This document shows positions 7,022 to 15,824 of a stretch of 64,000 bases of DNA, piece after piece; within the stretch, counting starts at the first letter, position 1, and every line of letters starts with the position of its first letter. The stretch comes from Candidatus Freyrarchaeum guaymasense (GTDB lineage: Archaea > Asgardarchaeota > Jordarchaeia > Jordarchaeales > Freyrarchaeaceae): NCBI GenBank assembly GCA_030587405.1, contig JAUQZD010000016.1, positions 1 to 64,000 of the forward strand, in the 5' to 3' direction. The translations under genes and the position numbers were made by a program. Under the pieces are notes generated by a model. It saw only the letters and a program-made list of their open reading frames with translations. It made no database searches and was not told the origin of the DNA.

Positions 7022-8341
7022 TTACACGATTTTCGTTGATTCCCATGTGCCTATCGCGATTCCAAGCTCCTTATGTTCTTTTCCTGCCTCTTCAAGCGGT
7101 ATTCCTTTAAGGGCTGCGTCTATGGCCTGCCTGAAAGCCATTGCTCCTGCTCTAGGTCCTTCGGGGTGTGCGTGCATTCCTCCCCCAACACCTATTACGA
7201 TGTCTACCCCTAGGTCGAGCATTAACTGGGGTACATGCCTGGGGATTATTCCCCCTGAGGGCATCGGGAAAACCTTTTTAATGTGGTAAAGCGGGTACCT
7301 GAGCTCCCTGGCGATTCTAATGTAGGATTCACGTAGAAATGGCGCCTTGCCATAGGGTGCAGGGTACACCACTATGTCTGCCCCAGCTATTCTTGGAAGC
7401 TTACCTATAATCAAGTGGGAACTTAACCCATATTCTGGAGCCATGTAAAGGGCTCCTGTGAAGTCCGGCAGGTGTGCTAGGATCGGTACGTTTATGCTTG
7501 GATCTTCAGCTAGGTCCCTCAGCGTCTCAAGGCCGATGGGGAGAGCATCCACCATTAAAGCGTTGCCTCCGAGCTCTATAACCTTCTCAGCTAGCTCTAT
7601 GACGCGTGAAGGCCTATCAGTTATGTTTATTGTGTATAGGGTTTTCTCACCTTTCTCCTCGTCGGCTTTATCTATTGCCTCCATGAACTTTACAACCCTG
7701 TCCTCTACTTTGTTAAGCTCCATGTCAGCCAGCAACTCATCGTCTTTTATTATGTCCACGCCCCCAGCGGCAACCTCGTACGCAAGCTCGGCTCCTATCT
7801 CTGGAGGAGAGTAAACACAGGGCTTAATCATGTTGTTAAGGAGGGGTCTGTCCTTGACTCCCAAGATCTTTCTAACCCCTTCAATGCCGAACTTCGCACC
7901 CTTAAAGCCTTCAAGATACTTCTTAGGGAAGGCTAAGTCTAGAAGCTTAATTTTTCCTCCAGCCATAAGGTTTCCCGCCACGGTCGCGAAGAGCATGGGG
8001 AACTGGGAGCCGCAAAGGTTCACTATGGGGAAGGCGATCTGAACTATGTACTGGCGTTCCTCAACGTCCTTAGGCACCGACCATTGGTATGATGGAGCCT
8101 CATACACCCCTATAACCCTTGCAACATGCTTCTTTCTGACCTCGGGGGTTTCCTTTGGAACCGGAGTCCACGTCCCCGTGCTCTGCTCGACGGCGGCCAT
8201 CTGGGCTAAGCCGTAAGCGTCAAGACCTGCAGGCAGACACATGTAGTACGTAGCAATTATGTATTCCTCAGGGTCAAAGCCCTCAGGTAATGCTTCAGGT
8301 ACATCCAAATACTCATATTCAGATCCCGCCAAGTTCATCAT
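7022..8341 (-). CDS. RuBisCO-like protein (form IV type)
   Basis: The 439-residue protein has the RuBisCO large-subunit barrel. The carbamylation and metal motif GGVDIIKDDE (K199, D201, E202) is intact, H290 sits in ILAHLPDF, and a loop-6 type lysine lies in IIGKLPRIAGAD (K314). The first active-site lysine is kept (IKP, K173), but the second of the IKPK motif is C175. Together with the SSHLIIGKL...AGADIVVYPAPYG run, this resembles form IV enzymes such as 2,3-diketo-5-methylthiopentyl-1-phosphate enolase and sugar-phosphate-pathway homologues, so CO2 fixation is unlikely. No methionine-salvage genes adjoin it. The start is uncertain between adjacent ATGs at 8341 and 8338; GGAGG abuts the first. 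Confidence 0.9.
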   Translation of the reverse strand: MMNLAGSEYEYLDVPEALPEGFDPEEYIIATYYMCLPAGLDAYGLAQMAAVEQSTGTWTPVPKETPEVRKKHVARVIGVYEAPSYQWSVPKDVEERQYIVQIAFPIVNLCGSQFPMLFATVAGNLMAGGKIKLLDLAFPKKYLEGFKGAKFGIEGVRKILGVKDRPLLNNMIKPCVYSPPEIGAELAYEVAAGGVDIIKDDELLADMELNKVEDRVVKFMEAIDKADEEKGEKTLYTINITDRPSRVIELAEKVIELGGNALMVDALPIGLETLRDLAEDPSINVPILAHLPDFTGALYMAPEYGLSSHLIIGKLPRIAGADIVVYPAPYGKAPFLRESYIRIARELRYPLYHIKKVFPMPSGGIIPRHVPQLMLDLGVDIVIGVGGGMHAHPEGPRAGAMAFRQAIDAALKGIPLEEAGKEHKELGIAIGTWESTKIV

Positions 8342-8574
8342 CCTCCAAGAAGAGGAGAGATATATGCCATTTTAAACTTTGTGTTCCACCGTTACATTTC
8401 CCTCCCCTTTTTCCCTGAAAATACCTTCCTACGTCCTGCATCATCCCACGCGCATTCTGGGAGACCATCACATCACGATTTCGAAGGTAACAGATGAATT
8501 GGAAGATGGAGGCTGATAACTTACCCCCTTCTCCTCACCATGTGGTTATGCACCTTAAGATACCGACTTAAGGT

Positions 8575-8890
8575 TGAACTACAATTTCGGGGAGCCCGCC
8601 ATCAACCCCCCTAGGAAGTCGTGAAAGTTCATGGCAGCGTTGCTCACCGGTATACTGGGTTCCCTAGTCCGTCCCACAGCCCGTCTACTTCCTCCTTCTT
8701 GAAGGGTCAACTTTGTGCAGGTTACGTTGAACGCCGAAGCATCACCTCAACCCTTTTACTCTCTTTAAACCATCCAGTTTAAGTCTGCCGGCTCCAAGTT
8801 GGAGTTGGCCTCGGCAAACCTGAAGGCTATGGGTCTCCCAATGCCTGAAGCTGAACCCGTGATAAGGCCTTTCCTCCACACAACAAGATA
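8575..8890 (-). pseudogene. Decayed short-chain dehydrogenase/reductase
   Basis: Minus-strand translation from about 8880 gives GLITGSASGIGRPIAFRFAEAN, the glycine-rich NAD(P) motif of short-chain dehydrogenases. It then meets a stop after NWMV. Further down, in another frame, VSNAAMNFHDFL matches the family's NNAA motif. Several stops and shifts intervene, and no catalytic Tyr-x3-Lys part survives. The rest of 8342-9140 shows no other gene. This may be a lost partner of the RuBisCO-like gene or of the CoA-ester enzymes nearby. Confidence 0.55.
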
Positions 8891-9140
8891 AGCTTAGTAG
8901 ACTCTCAAAAACCTTCACTCACACCTTCCAGTACCTCTCACAGCTTTAGCACTGAAATTAAGGGAGGGGCTCCCCTCCCACCTCATAGAAATTAAAATTA
9001 ATTTTTGATGCAGAAATCGTTCTGTGATACGGAAACAGGCCTATCCTTTCTAGCGAGAATGGAGTAATGCTGGGAAAATATTGGGGAGGGGTACGGCTTG
9101 TGATTACTGCTTCGCGTAGGCGGAATAGGTGGAGGGCCTG

Positions 9141-10139
9141 TTACAAGTTAAACCTTGTTCCCACAGCCGCCACAACCGTTTTTTCGGGCAGCTCGTTTAG
9201 GAGGTGGGCGACAAACTTCACCCCGCTGCAGTGGAGTGGGGAGAGTATCTCGGGGTTTACTTCCCTCAGCCTTTTTATTGTTTCGTTGACGCGCTGTGGA
9301 GACGCCCAGTTCATGTGTAATCCACCTATGATGGCATACACTTCACGCGTCCCTGAGAGGCTTTGAGCGTTTTCCAGCGTGTTCATTACTCCTGTGTGGC
9401 CGCACCCTGTGAGAACCACCAGCCCCTTATCCTTGACCTTTATGTAAACGGATTTTTCGTCTCTGAAGTCGTCAAAAACTACCTCGTCCCCCCTCTCAGT
9501 GTACAGCCCCTTCGACACCTCCTCTGGATGATGTATGGGAATCTCGCCACTAGTCCAGACTCCTGGTGCAAGCTCCACGGGGTTAGGGTCTTCAACGATC
9601 TTCACACCTTTCGCTTTGGCAGTCTCCTCAACGAGCTCCCTTTTTAATGGTGGAAGCTTCACGGCCTTCCCCTCCCTTACTAGCCGCTCCATCTCATCCT
9701 TGCCAAGCTCAACGGACTTCCCTGTTAACTCCCCTCGGAGAGCATACTTCACGTCAAATGCTCTCGGGTGGAGGATCACCTCGACCCCCGGGCTGAGCTC
9801 GTTCATCACTTGGATGAGAGAGCCGAAGTGGTCGTAGTGTCCATGGGATATAACGACCTTCTCGATGGATTTCGGGTCAACGTTAAGCTGCTTCATGTTG
9901 TTCAGAACCGTTGCCTTGATTCCGCAGGTGTCCATCAGGATGGTGTGCCAGCCATCCTCCGACTTAACCTTTACCAGCAGGGATAAGCCGTGCTCGCCGA
10001 GGCATCCTACAGTCATGGCACCGGCATGAGACACCCTACCCCTAAACCGTTCATCTATGATTAAGGTTACATCAACCGTGTTCTCCGCCAAAACTAAGAT
10101 TTCAGCCTTCTCGACTCCTACTCCAAAATTGACACCCAT
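9141..10139 (-). CDS. Metallo-beta-lactamase-fold protein (DHPS-like hydrolase group)
   Basis: The 332-residue protein has the metal motif SHGHYDHFG (H99, H101, D103, H104), a GCGHTG histidine, IIGGLHM and a final PLHCSG. The arrangement, including the early MDTCG strand and the GCGHTG/PLHCSG pair, is that of the archaeal group related to the enzyme annotated as dihydropterin-ribofuranosyl-aminobenzene phosphate synthase. The true function in most members is unproven, and a general phosphodiester or thioester hydrolase role is possible. It starts at an ATG at 10139 and stands alone. Confidence 0.85.
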   Translation of the reverse strand: MGVNFGVGVEKAEILVLAENTVDVTLIIDERFRGRVSHAGAMTVGCLGEHGLSLLVKVKSEDGWHTILMDTCGIKATVLNNMKQLNVDPKSIEKVVISHGHYDHFGSLIQVMNELSPGVEVILHPRAFDVKYALRGELTGKSVELGKDEMERLVREGKAVKLPPLKRELVEETAKAKGVKIVEDPNPVELAPGVWTSGEIPIHHPEEVSKGLYTERGDEVVFDDFRDEKSVYIKVKDKGLVVLTGCGHTGVMNTLENAQSLSGTREVYAIIGGLHMNWASPQRVNETIKRLREVNPEILSPLHCSGVKFVAHLLNELPEKTVVAAVGTRFNL

Positions 10140-10465
10140 TTCTTTTCCTCCAGTAACTTCACATTGTTAAGTAGAGGTATTCAACTAATTAAAAGTTCCC
10201 TTTAAACACAGGGGCGGAGGAAGAGCGCCAGCTCAACGTGACACTAATCAGTTGTCTACCGGTTAAAACTGTGACCGCCCAGACAGGAACGCCACGTTAA
10301 CCTAATAGAAAGGCAGGAACGCCGGCGTGACATTGCAATGGACAATTACTGCAAATGGCGTTCTAAAGGCGCCTTCCTGTTTTAGTCGTAATTAGAGGTG
10401 AGTTGGGAAAACCCATTGAAAGGGGAAGGGTGTTAATGGTTTTAACTAGGAAGGATTTCTGTTGC
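10140..10465. other. Gene-free stretch with short GGAACGCC repeats
   Basis: I see no gene here. CAGGAACGCC occurs twice about 40 bp apart (near 10284 and 10315) and the reverse form GGCGTTC once (near 10357), close to the 3' ends or promoters of the flanking minus-strand genes. The repeats are too few and too uneven for a CRISPR array. Confidence 0.3.
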
Positions 10466-11611
10466 TCAGCTGGTCTCCTTGAAAAGGGGTCCGCGATGCA
10501 CCTCCTCTAGGGTTAACACGTACCCTGGGGGGATTTTCTCCCTCACCAACTTCATGAAGGATTCCGCGTTTATGCATCCCTCTGGCGGGTAGACTCCCTT
10601 CATCTTGACCTCTCCTCTCCCAATTAAAATTGCCGTGACCGCTGCAGGTATACCCGTCGCAGGCCCCATTACACCCCATCCGTCGATAGCGTATTTTACA
10701 TATTCCCCGTCCTTTTCGCCGGAAACCTCTATTTTCATCGCCGTCCTGGTCTTTTCCTCGGGTTTCTGCTGTGAAGTCAGCTTGTGGAGGATTGAAACAG
10801 ATATCCTCCTTGGGGAGATACCGCCTATAGACCTCGTGCTGAACAAACCCATTTTCGCCATGAGTTTGAACATTTTAAAGTCGGAGCTTGGGAGAAAGCC
10901 GCCCTTATTTATCACGGTCTTCACGCTCTTAATGTACTTTGGAAGCGTTACCGGCTCCGGATGGCCATAGTATACAACCTCCGCCTTCCCACTTAAGAAC
11001 TCGACGACCTCAGACCCTGATCCCGCTGGAACCTTAACCAGCTGACCGTTCAGATACTGGTATACTTTCCCTGTTATTCCGTGGGCGGCGTGATACATTA
11101 CAGCTAACCCCTCCGGGTCGGAGTTGTCAACCACCCAGTACTGGCGTATCTCGCTGACACTGTCAAGCTTATTTGCCAGGTAGGCTGAGAATATATTGCT
11201 CAGCCCGGGGCTTGCGCCCATGCCGATAACCGCTGTAACACCAGACTTCCTCGCCTCCTCATCCATGGCAAGCATCTTCAACGTGGCATCCGTGTCATCA
11301 CATATGTCCACGTAGTCTCTACCAGCTTTAATGCAGGCGTCAAGTATTAAAGGGCCGTACATGTAGAATGGCCCTACAGTATTTACAACGATGTCTACGT
11401 TCTTCATGAGGCTGATCAGCTCATCCCTGTCACGCACGTCTATTTTAACAGCCTCCACCTTCTCGCTACCCAGTGATTCAACAGCCTTCTTAGCCTTCTC
11501 AATATCATAATCGCCCACTATAACTTCTGAAACGTCATCGTAATTTAGAAGTTCTCTGGTGGCGAACATCCCCTGCGCCCCCGCTCCTCCAAGCGCAAGA
11601 ACCTTAATCAT
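10466..11611 (-). CDS. Saccharopine dehydrogenase-like NAD(P)-binding protein
   Basis: This 381-residue protein has an N-terminal Rossmann motif LGGAGAQG, a strand pattern ending IDVRD, then VNTVGPFYMYGPLILDACIKAGRDYVDICDD, the classical saccharopine-dehydrogenase-family segment. The GMGASPGLSN motif and an alpha/beta substrate domain follow. Family members oxidise or reduce aminoadipate/glutamate adducts or carboxynorspermidine, but many archaeal homologues have no assigned substrate. No lysine-pathway gene adjoins it, so the annotation stays at family level. It is monocistronic, and its ATG faces the divergent dehydratase gene across about 170 bp of AT-rich sequence. Confidence 0.88.
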   Translation of the reverse strand: MIKVLALGGAGAQGMFATRELLNYDDVSEVIVGDYDIEKAKKAVESLGSEKVEAVKIDVRDRDELISLMKNVDIVVNTVGPFYMYGPLILDACIKAGRDYVDICDDTDATLKMLAMDEEARKSGVTAVIGMGASPGLSNIFSAYLANKLDSVSEIRQYWVVDNSDPEGLAVMYHAAHGITGKVYQYLNGQLVKVPAGSGSEVVEFLSGKAEVVYYGHPEPVTLPKYIKSVKTVINKGGFLPSSDFKMFKLMAKMGLFSTRSIGGISPRRISVSILHKLTSQQKPEEKTRTAMKIEVSGEKDGEYVKYAIDGWGVMGPATGIPAAVTAILIGRGEVKMKGVYPPEGCINAESFMKLVREKIPPGYVLTLEEVHRGPLFKETS

Positions 11612-11780
11612 ACAACCACCCCTTTCAAGCTATCTGCTACTAATAAGCTACTAATGTAATAATGTGATTTTTTGTATGTATTTTTTGTTGTATCATGATA
11701 ATGGTTTAAGGGAGATGAATACTCTATTCTTAAGGAAACCCTAAAAGGTTTTAGTGGGGAGTTTAATTGGAGGGATTACT

Positions 11781-13460
11781 TTGAGTGGTGTTAGGTTGGC
11801 GTCTCTCATGGCTAAGGTGCGTGTTGACAGGTTCTTCTACAAAGCGTGCGGCTACGTCGATGAGGACTTGGAGAAGCCCGTGATAGGCATTGTAAACAGC
11901 TTCGAGGAGGCTAACCCGGGACACATACACTTAAGGGTGCTGGCTGACGCGGTGAAGGCGGGTGTCTACTCTGCCGGGGGGACGCCGGTGGAGGTTAACG
12001 TAGTTGGCCCTTGCGCGGCATACTCTAGAAACTACAGGTATGACCTGCCTACGAGGGACGCGATAGCTGACAGTATGGAGGTGCAGCTCCAGCAGTCTGT
12101 ATGTGATGGCTTAGTCTGCATAGGAAACTGTGATAAGATTATTCCGGGAATGTGGCTGGGGGCTGCTAGGCTAAACCTTCCAACTATATTCGTCACCGGT
12201 GGACCAGCCATCCCCGGATCCTTTGAAGGGGAAACCACTTGTTTTCCTCTCGACGCCCTAGTTCCACTAGTTAGGAGACATTTTTCAGGAGATATAACAG
12301 AGGAGGAGCTTGAAAGGAGGGTGATTGAAGCGGAGGATGGATGGATTGAAAGCTGCGGTGCATGTCCGGAGATGACTACCGCTAACACTGTTCAAATGTT
12401 AACCGAGGCGATGGGGCTTGCTCTACCCTACTCCTCGACTGCTCCAGCGGTATCGTCGCAGAAGGTTAGGTTTGCAAGGAGAGCTGGCATGAGAATAGTT
12501 GGACTCGTAAAGGAGGGGATAAGGTTCGCAGACGTGGTGACGGAGAAAGCTCTTGAAAACGCCTTCAGGGTTCTATGTGCGGTTGGCGGGGGAACTAATG
12601 GGGCGCTCCACCTACTGGCGCTCTCGAACGAGCTGGAGCTGATTGACAGGGTGAACCTGGAAACTCTTGACAGGGTTAGCAGGGAGACTCCTTTCCTTTC
12701 CGCTATAAGGCCCAGTGGCCCAAGCACCGTTGTCGACTTCCACAAGGCTGGAGGGGTTCCCGGGGTGATGAAGGAGTTGGAGGGGTTGCTGCACCTTGAC
12801 CCTGTGACGGTGACAGGTAAAACGGTAGGGGAAAACCTGAGGTCGGTCAGCGTCAGAGATAAGGGGATCATCCGGTCAAGGAAGGAGCCCATAATGAATG
12901 AAGGGGCGTTTGCAGTTCTTAAAGGCAACATAGCTCCTCAGGGTTCAATATGTAGGTATACGTCCGTTAAGAGGGAGCTTTTAAGGTTTAAAGGGGAGGC
13001 AAACGTTTGCAACAGCATGGAGGAGGCCGTGATGAAGCTTATCTCGGAGAAGGTAAAGGAGGGAGAAGTCTTAGTGGTTAGGTATGAGGGGCCTAGAGGC
13101 GGACCTGGAATGACCGAGATAGTCATAGTGAGCTTCCTTGCGAGGATGATGAACATAGGGAGGCTTGCAATAGTGACTGATGGACGATACAGCGGGACCG
13201 CCGAGGAGCTCCTCCACGTTGGACACGTCACCCCTGAGGCTGCCATTGGAGGGCCACTAGCACTCGTAGAGGATGGCGACACCATAACGATAGATGTTCC
13301 AGCTAGGAGAATAAACGTTGACGTTTCTAGAGAGGAGCTGGATGATAGGGCTTCAAGGTGGAGGCCGCCTGAGCCGAAGATTAGGAAGGGAGTTCTTGCG
13401 GTTTGGAGCCAACTGGCGGAGCAAGCAAGTAAAGGAGCAACGTTGAAGACCAAGATCTAG
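11781..13460 (+). CDS. IlvD/Edd-family dehydratase
   Basis: The protein (about 559 residues) has the family hallmarks: VGPCAAYSR, IGNCDKIIPGM (C117, D118, K119 for cluster and Mg binding), ESCGACPEMTTANTVQML, and a C-terminal swivelling domain with YEGPRGGPGMTE and DGRYSGT. The third usual cluster ligand, the Cys of the N-terminal PCN motif, is replaced by NPGHIHL (G47). This suggests an altered iron-sulfur cluster and a sugar-acid or other dihydroxyacid substrate instead of the valine/isoleucine intermediate. I take the TTG at 11781, which has GGAGGG 6-7 nt upstream; an in-frame GTG at 11754 would swallow the SD. No ilv or leu biosynthesis genes flank it directly. Confidence 0.87.
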   Translation: MSGVRLASLMAKVRVDRFFYKACGYVDEDLEKPVIGIVNSFEEANPGHIHLRVLADAVKAGVYSAGGTPVEVNVVGPCAAYSRNYRYDLPTRDAIADSMEVQLQQSVCDGLVCIGNCDKIIPGMWLGAARLNLPTIFVTGGPAIPGSFEGETTCFPLDALVPLVRRHFSGDITEEELERRVIEAEDGWIESCGACPEMTTANTVQMLTEAMGLALPYSSTAPAVSSQKVRFARRAGMRIVGLVKEGIRFADVVTEKALENAFRVLCAVGGGTNGALHLLALSNELELIDRVNLETLDRVSRETPFLSAIRPSGPSTVVDFHKAGGVPGVMKELEGLLHLDPVTVTGKTVGENLRSVSVRDKGIIRSRKEPIMNEGAFAVLKGNIAPQGSICRYTSVKRELLRFKGEANVCNSMEEAVMKLISEKVKEGEVLVVRYEGPRGGPGMTEIVIVSFLARMMNIGRLAIVTDGRYSGTAEELLHVGHVTPEAAIGGPLALVEDGDTITIDVPARRINVDVSREELDDRASRWRPPEPKIRKGVLAVWSQLAEQASKGATLKTKI

Positions 13461-13838
13461 CCGAGTACGCCTGCTCCACGGCGACCAGCACGCTTCCATC
13501 AACCCATAACATGCTTCCAACCCGGAAAAGGATTCTTTGATTCCTCAGGTGACGGGCAGCGTGCAACGTGTACGCGTGGAATGTTTCTAAGAGTGTTGTG
13601 AGGGTGAGATATGGGAGGTGGGTTAAGGGCCTGGTTTAGGAAAAAGGGTGGTGCAATGCAACATGGAAAGTTGGTGGAGAGCTTATGAGCAGAGTGATTA
13701 AGGGTTCTGCGCTGGAGGAAGATGCTGTTAGGTTGCCGCATCTCCCTCTCGGGGTTCAACGGAGCACGGCGTTAACCCGTCATACTTAGGAAGGTGAAGT
13801 TTTCAAGGCGTCCTAAGCGACTGGCTGCGGCTGTGGAG
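13461..13838. other. Gene-free stretch between convergent genes
   Basis: Reading all frames shows only short, compositionally unlikely open frames, and no RNA gene or repeat that I can support. It separates the 3' ends of the dehydratase and flavoprotein genes and may hold decayed sequence. Confidence 0.4.
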
Positions 13839-14513
13839 CTAGTCTAGCCACCCCTTAGACTTCCAGTATTCATAGTCGGCTTTAAAGAAATCTCTCCCTT
13901 CGGATATGAGCTTTTTCAACATCTGAAACTCGCTCGACTTGAGCATCGTTTCCTCCCAGTTAAACCTTCGCTTTTCCATAATGCACTGGACCATTTCCTC
14001 TCCTAGGCTGGCAGCGCGGTCGAGGTCTTCTTCGTTGAGTTCCATGATGTTCTTGGCTAGAGCGGCGACCACGCCAACAGGGTAGGCTCCTTGGGTTACG
14101 AGGAAGTTGAGCATGTAGCGTGCAACGGACTCTACGTCTCCGACGCCCAAGTAAACGGATATGGCTGCTGCGTACTTCCCGTGGAGGCTTGGTCTATGCA
14201 CCATGGGGAGGCAGCGGTCGATGAAGTTTTTCATGAGACCCGTCACGTGGAGGACGTATACCGGGCTCGCCATCACTATGCCGTCAGCCTCAATCATTTT
14301 ACCTTGAATCATCTTAACATCATCATTCTGAGGGCATTCCCCCTTAACAATGCAGGAACCGCACCCTTTACAGTAGTTAATACGGTGATCTTGGAGTAGG
14401 ATTATCTCAGTATCCCCACCATGCACCTCACATTCCTCAAGCATTCTCTTGGTAAGCCTATAAGTGCAACCCCAGGTCCCGTGAGGGCTTCCAACTATCG
14501 CCAAAACCTTCAT
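13839..14513 (-). CDS. Iron-sulfur flavoprotein (NADPH-dependent FMN reductase family)
   Basis: This flavodoxin-fold protein of about 224 residues has the FMN-binding start VLAIVGSPHG and an ASPVYVLHVTGLMKNFIDR segment. Its compact cysteine motif CKGCGSCIVKGEC is the [4Fe-4S] site of archaeal iron-sulfur flavoproteins, which pass electrons between ferredoxin and small oxidants or reductants. I choose the ATG at 14513 (MKVLAIVG) because of GGTGA 5 nt upstream, identical in layout to the gene at 5930-6832. The longer frame to 14552 adds a non-conserved leader. It is monocistronic. Confidence 0.88.
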   Translation of the reverse strand: MKVLAIVGSPHGTWGCTYRLTKRMLEECEVHGGDTEIILLQDHRINYCKGCGSCIVKGECPQNDDVKMIQGKMIEADGIVMASPVYVLHVTGLMKNFIDRCLPMVHRPSLHGKYAAAISVYLGVGDVESVARYMLNFLVTQGAYPVGVVAALAKNIMELNEEDLDRAASLGEEMVQCIMEKRRFNWEETMLKSSEFQMLKKLISEGRDFFKADYEYWKSKGWLD

Positions 14514-14737
14514 GGAAATCACCTTGAACCCGTCGTCACAGAGGGGGAACATCCTAAAAAATTTTCGCCATTTAACCCGAAAAGCATGAAGTAAAAGAGG
14601 GAGCGCAGGGATGGGAGACTGGGTAAGGCAACGCTTTGTTCGAGTTAACCCAGCAAACGCTAGCGGGCATCCTAGAAGGGGAGACGTCTTAGAAGAGGGG
14701 AAAAGGAGAAATAGTTATAAATTTATTATGTAACAAT

Positions 14738-14983
14738 ATGATTACGGTGATAGTTTTGAAGAAGTACACTACAATCCCCGTTCTAGTCGAAGTTAAGAAG
14801 GTTCTTGACGAGGTTAGAGGGGGTAAGGAGTGGAGTGATTTTCTTATGAGCCTTATCGACGAGAACAGAAGGCTTCGGAGGATGCTGGCTGCACGAAATG
14901 TGCAGGAGAGGTTTAGCCTCGTTGAAAAGAGTGTTTCAGCGTCTTATGAAGAGTTCAGGCAGGGTTTCAAGCTGAGAGAATAG
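14738..14983 (+). CDS. VapB-type antitoxin (ribbon-helix-helix-like)
   Basis: This 81-residue protein has the pattern of archaeal VapB antitoxins: a short N-terminal strand (KKYTTIPVLV), a helix-turn-helix stretch with GGKEWSDFLMSLI, and a charged C-terminal tail that would wrap its toxin. It ends 15 nt before a PIN-domain toxin gene. A TATA-like TTATAAAT at 14715-14722 lies 23 nt before the ATG, so the transcript is probably leaderless, and VapB would normally repress its own promoter. An internal TTG at 14756 is an alternative start. Confidence 0.75.
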   Translation: MITVIVLKKYTTIPVLVEVKKVLDEVRGGKEWSDFLMSLIDENRRLRRMLAARNVQERFSLVEKSVSASYEEFRQGFKLRE

Positions 14984-14998
14984 TGGAGGAGTAGTTGG

Positions 14999-15394
14999 TT
15001 GAGGGTCGCCGTCGACACAGACGCGTTAATCCTTCTTGCCAAGATCGGTAAGCTTGAACGGTTTGTTGAAGCCCACGATGCGTGCATAACCGTGGTAACC
15101 GAGTACGAGTATGTTAGGGGGGAGGTTAGGGCTGGTGTAGCAGCTGAAGAATCAAAAAAGGACCTTAGCACCGCATTTGATGTTCTCCCCCTAGACAATG
15201 AGGCAGTCTCTGTTGCAAGCAAGATATGGGCGGAGCTGAGCGGGAAGGGTATGAAGCTAGATGAAAGAGACCTTTTAATCGGGGCAATATGCATATCAAG
15301 GAGTACGCCGCTTTGGACGTTAAACAAAAAGCATTTTGAAAGACTTAGAGAATTTGGACTTGAGCTCGTAGACGTAGACGTGGATAAACTTTAA
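14999..15394 (+). CDS. vapC: VapC-type PIN-domain toxin (RNase)
   Basis: The 131-residue PIN protein has the acidic metal-binding set of VapC ribonucleases: D6 in VDTDALI, E35 in TEYEYVRGE, D91 in DERDLLIGA, and a late WTLNKKHF motif. It would cleave RNA with Mg2+ when released from the antitoxin encoded 15 nt upstream. The TTG start at 14999 is supported by TGGAGGAG about 6 nt before it. Nothing appears truncated. Confidence 0.88.
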   Translation: MRVAVDTDALILLAKIGKLERFVEAHDACITVVTEYEYVRGEVRAGVAAEESKKDLSTAFDVLPLDNEAVSVASKIWAELSGKGMKLDERDLLIGAICISRSTPLWTLNKKHFERLREFGLELVDVDVDKL

Positions 15395-15824
15395 CAAAGC
15401 CACATTTAATTCACCAAGCATCGAACCTTTAGAATCCTCCGAAGCAGGTAGCAACCAGTTAACATGACATATGCACCCTGTCGAAGCGAGACGTTTCTAT
15501 TTCGGAGAGCCAAGGCAAACAGCTAACGTTCACCGATTTCCAAGGGGATTATTTCGGATTCACCAGATCGTTCCCATTACTTATCGGTAAGATCAGATTT
15601 CACCTATAGCACTTCAAGTGTACCCGACCTTCAATGGAAATAAAGGACATTCCACAGCTTTTAAGAGAAAATGTAAAAGTTTGAAAAATATGAGAGTAAA
15701 TGCTTATTTTGAAATTTTTGAAATTTTGGAAAATAGGCGTTACCTCGAAAAAAATAAATTGGTTTCAACTCTTTAATCTTTCTTTTTAGAAGCCGAACAT
15801 GATTTGAATGGTGGAGGTTTCTTT
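15395..15824 (+). promoter_or_regulatory. Gene-free leader with AT-rich promoter of the fumarate reductase operon
   Basis: No gene is visible. The last 150 bp are strongly AT-rich. They include a direct repeat of TGAAATTTT near 15707-15726 and an AAAAATAAATTGG stretch near 15750 that could serve as a TATA region. The first 250 bp have mixed composition and no recognisable RNA. Confidence 0.4.

Noticed and set aside
8341..9066. A second RuBisCO subunit or phosphoribulokinase-type partner
   Set aside because: The gap contains only broken dehydrogenase-like sequence.
10280..10330. Possible CRISPR start from repeated CAGGAACGCC
   Set aside because: Only two direct copies of a 10-mer, with no regular spacers and no cas genes.
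13499..13759. 86-codon minus-strand frame after the dehydratase gene
   Set aside because: Composition is unlike a protein, there is no SD or TATA-like box, and no recognisable motif.
14618..14656. CTGGGT/ACCCAG stem before the VapB gene
   Set aside because: A 6-bp stem with a long loop is weak; no other structure or conservation supports it.
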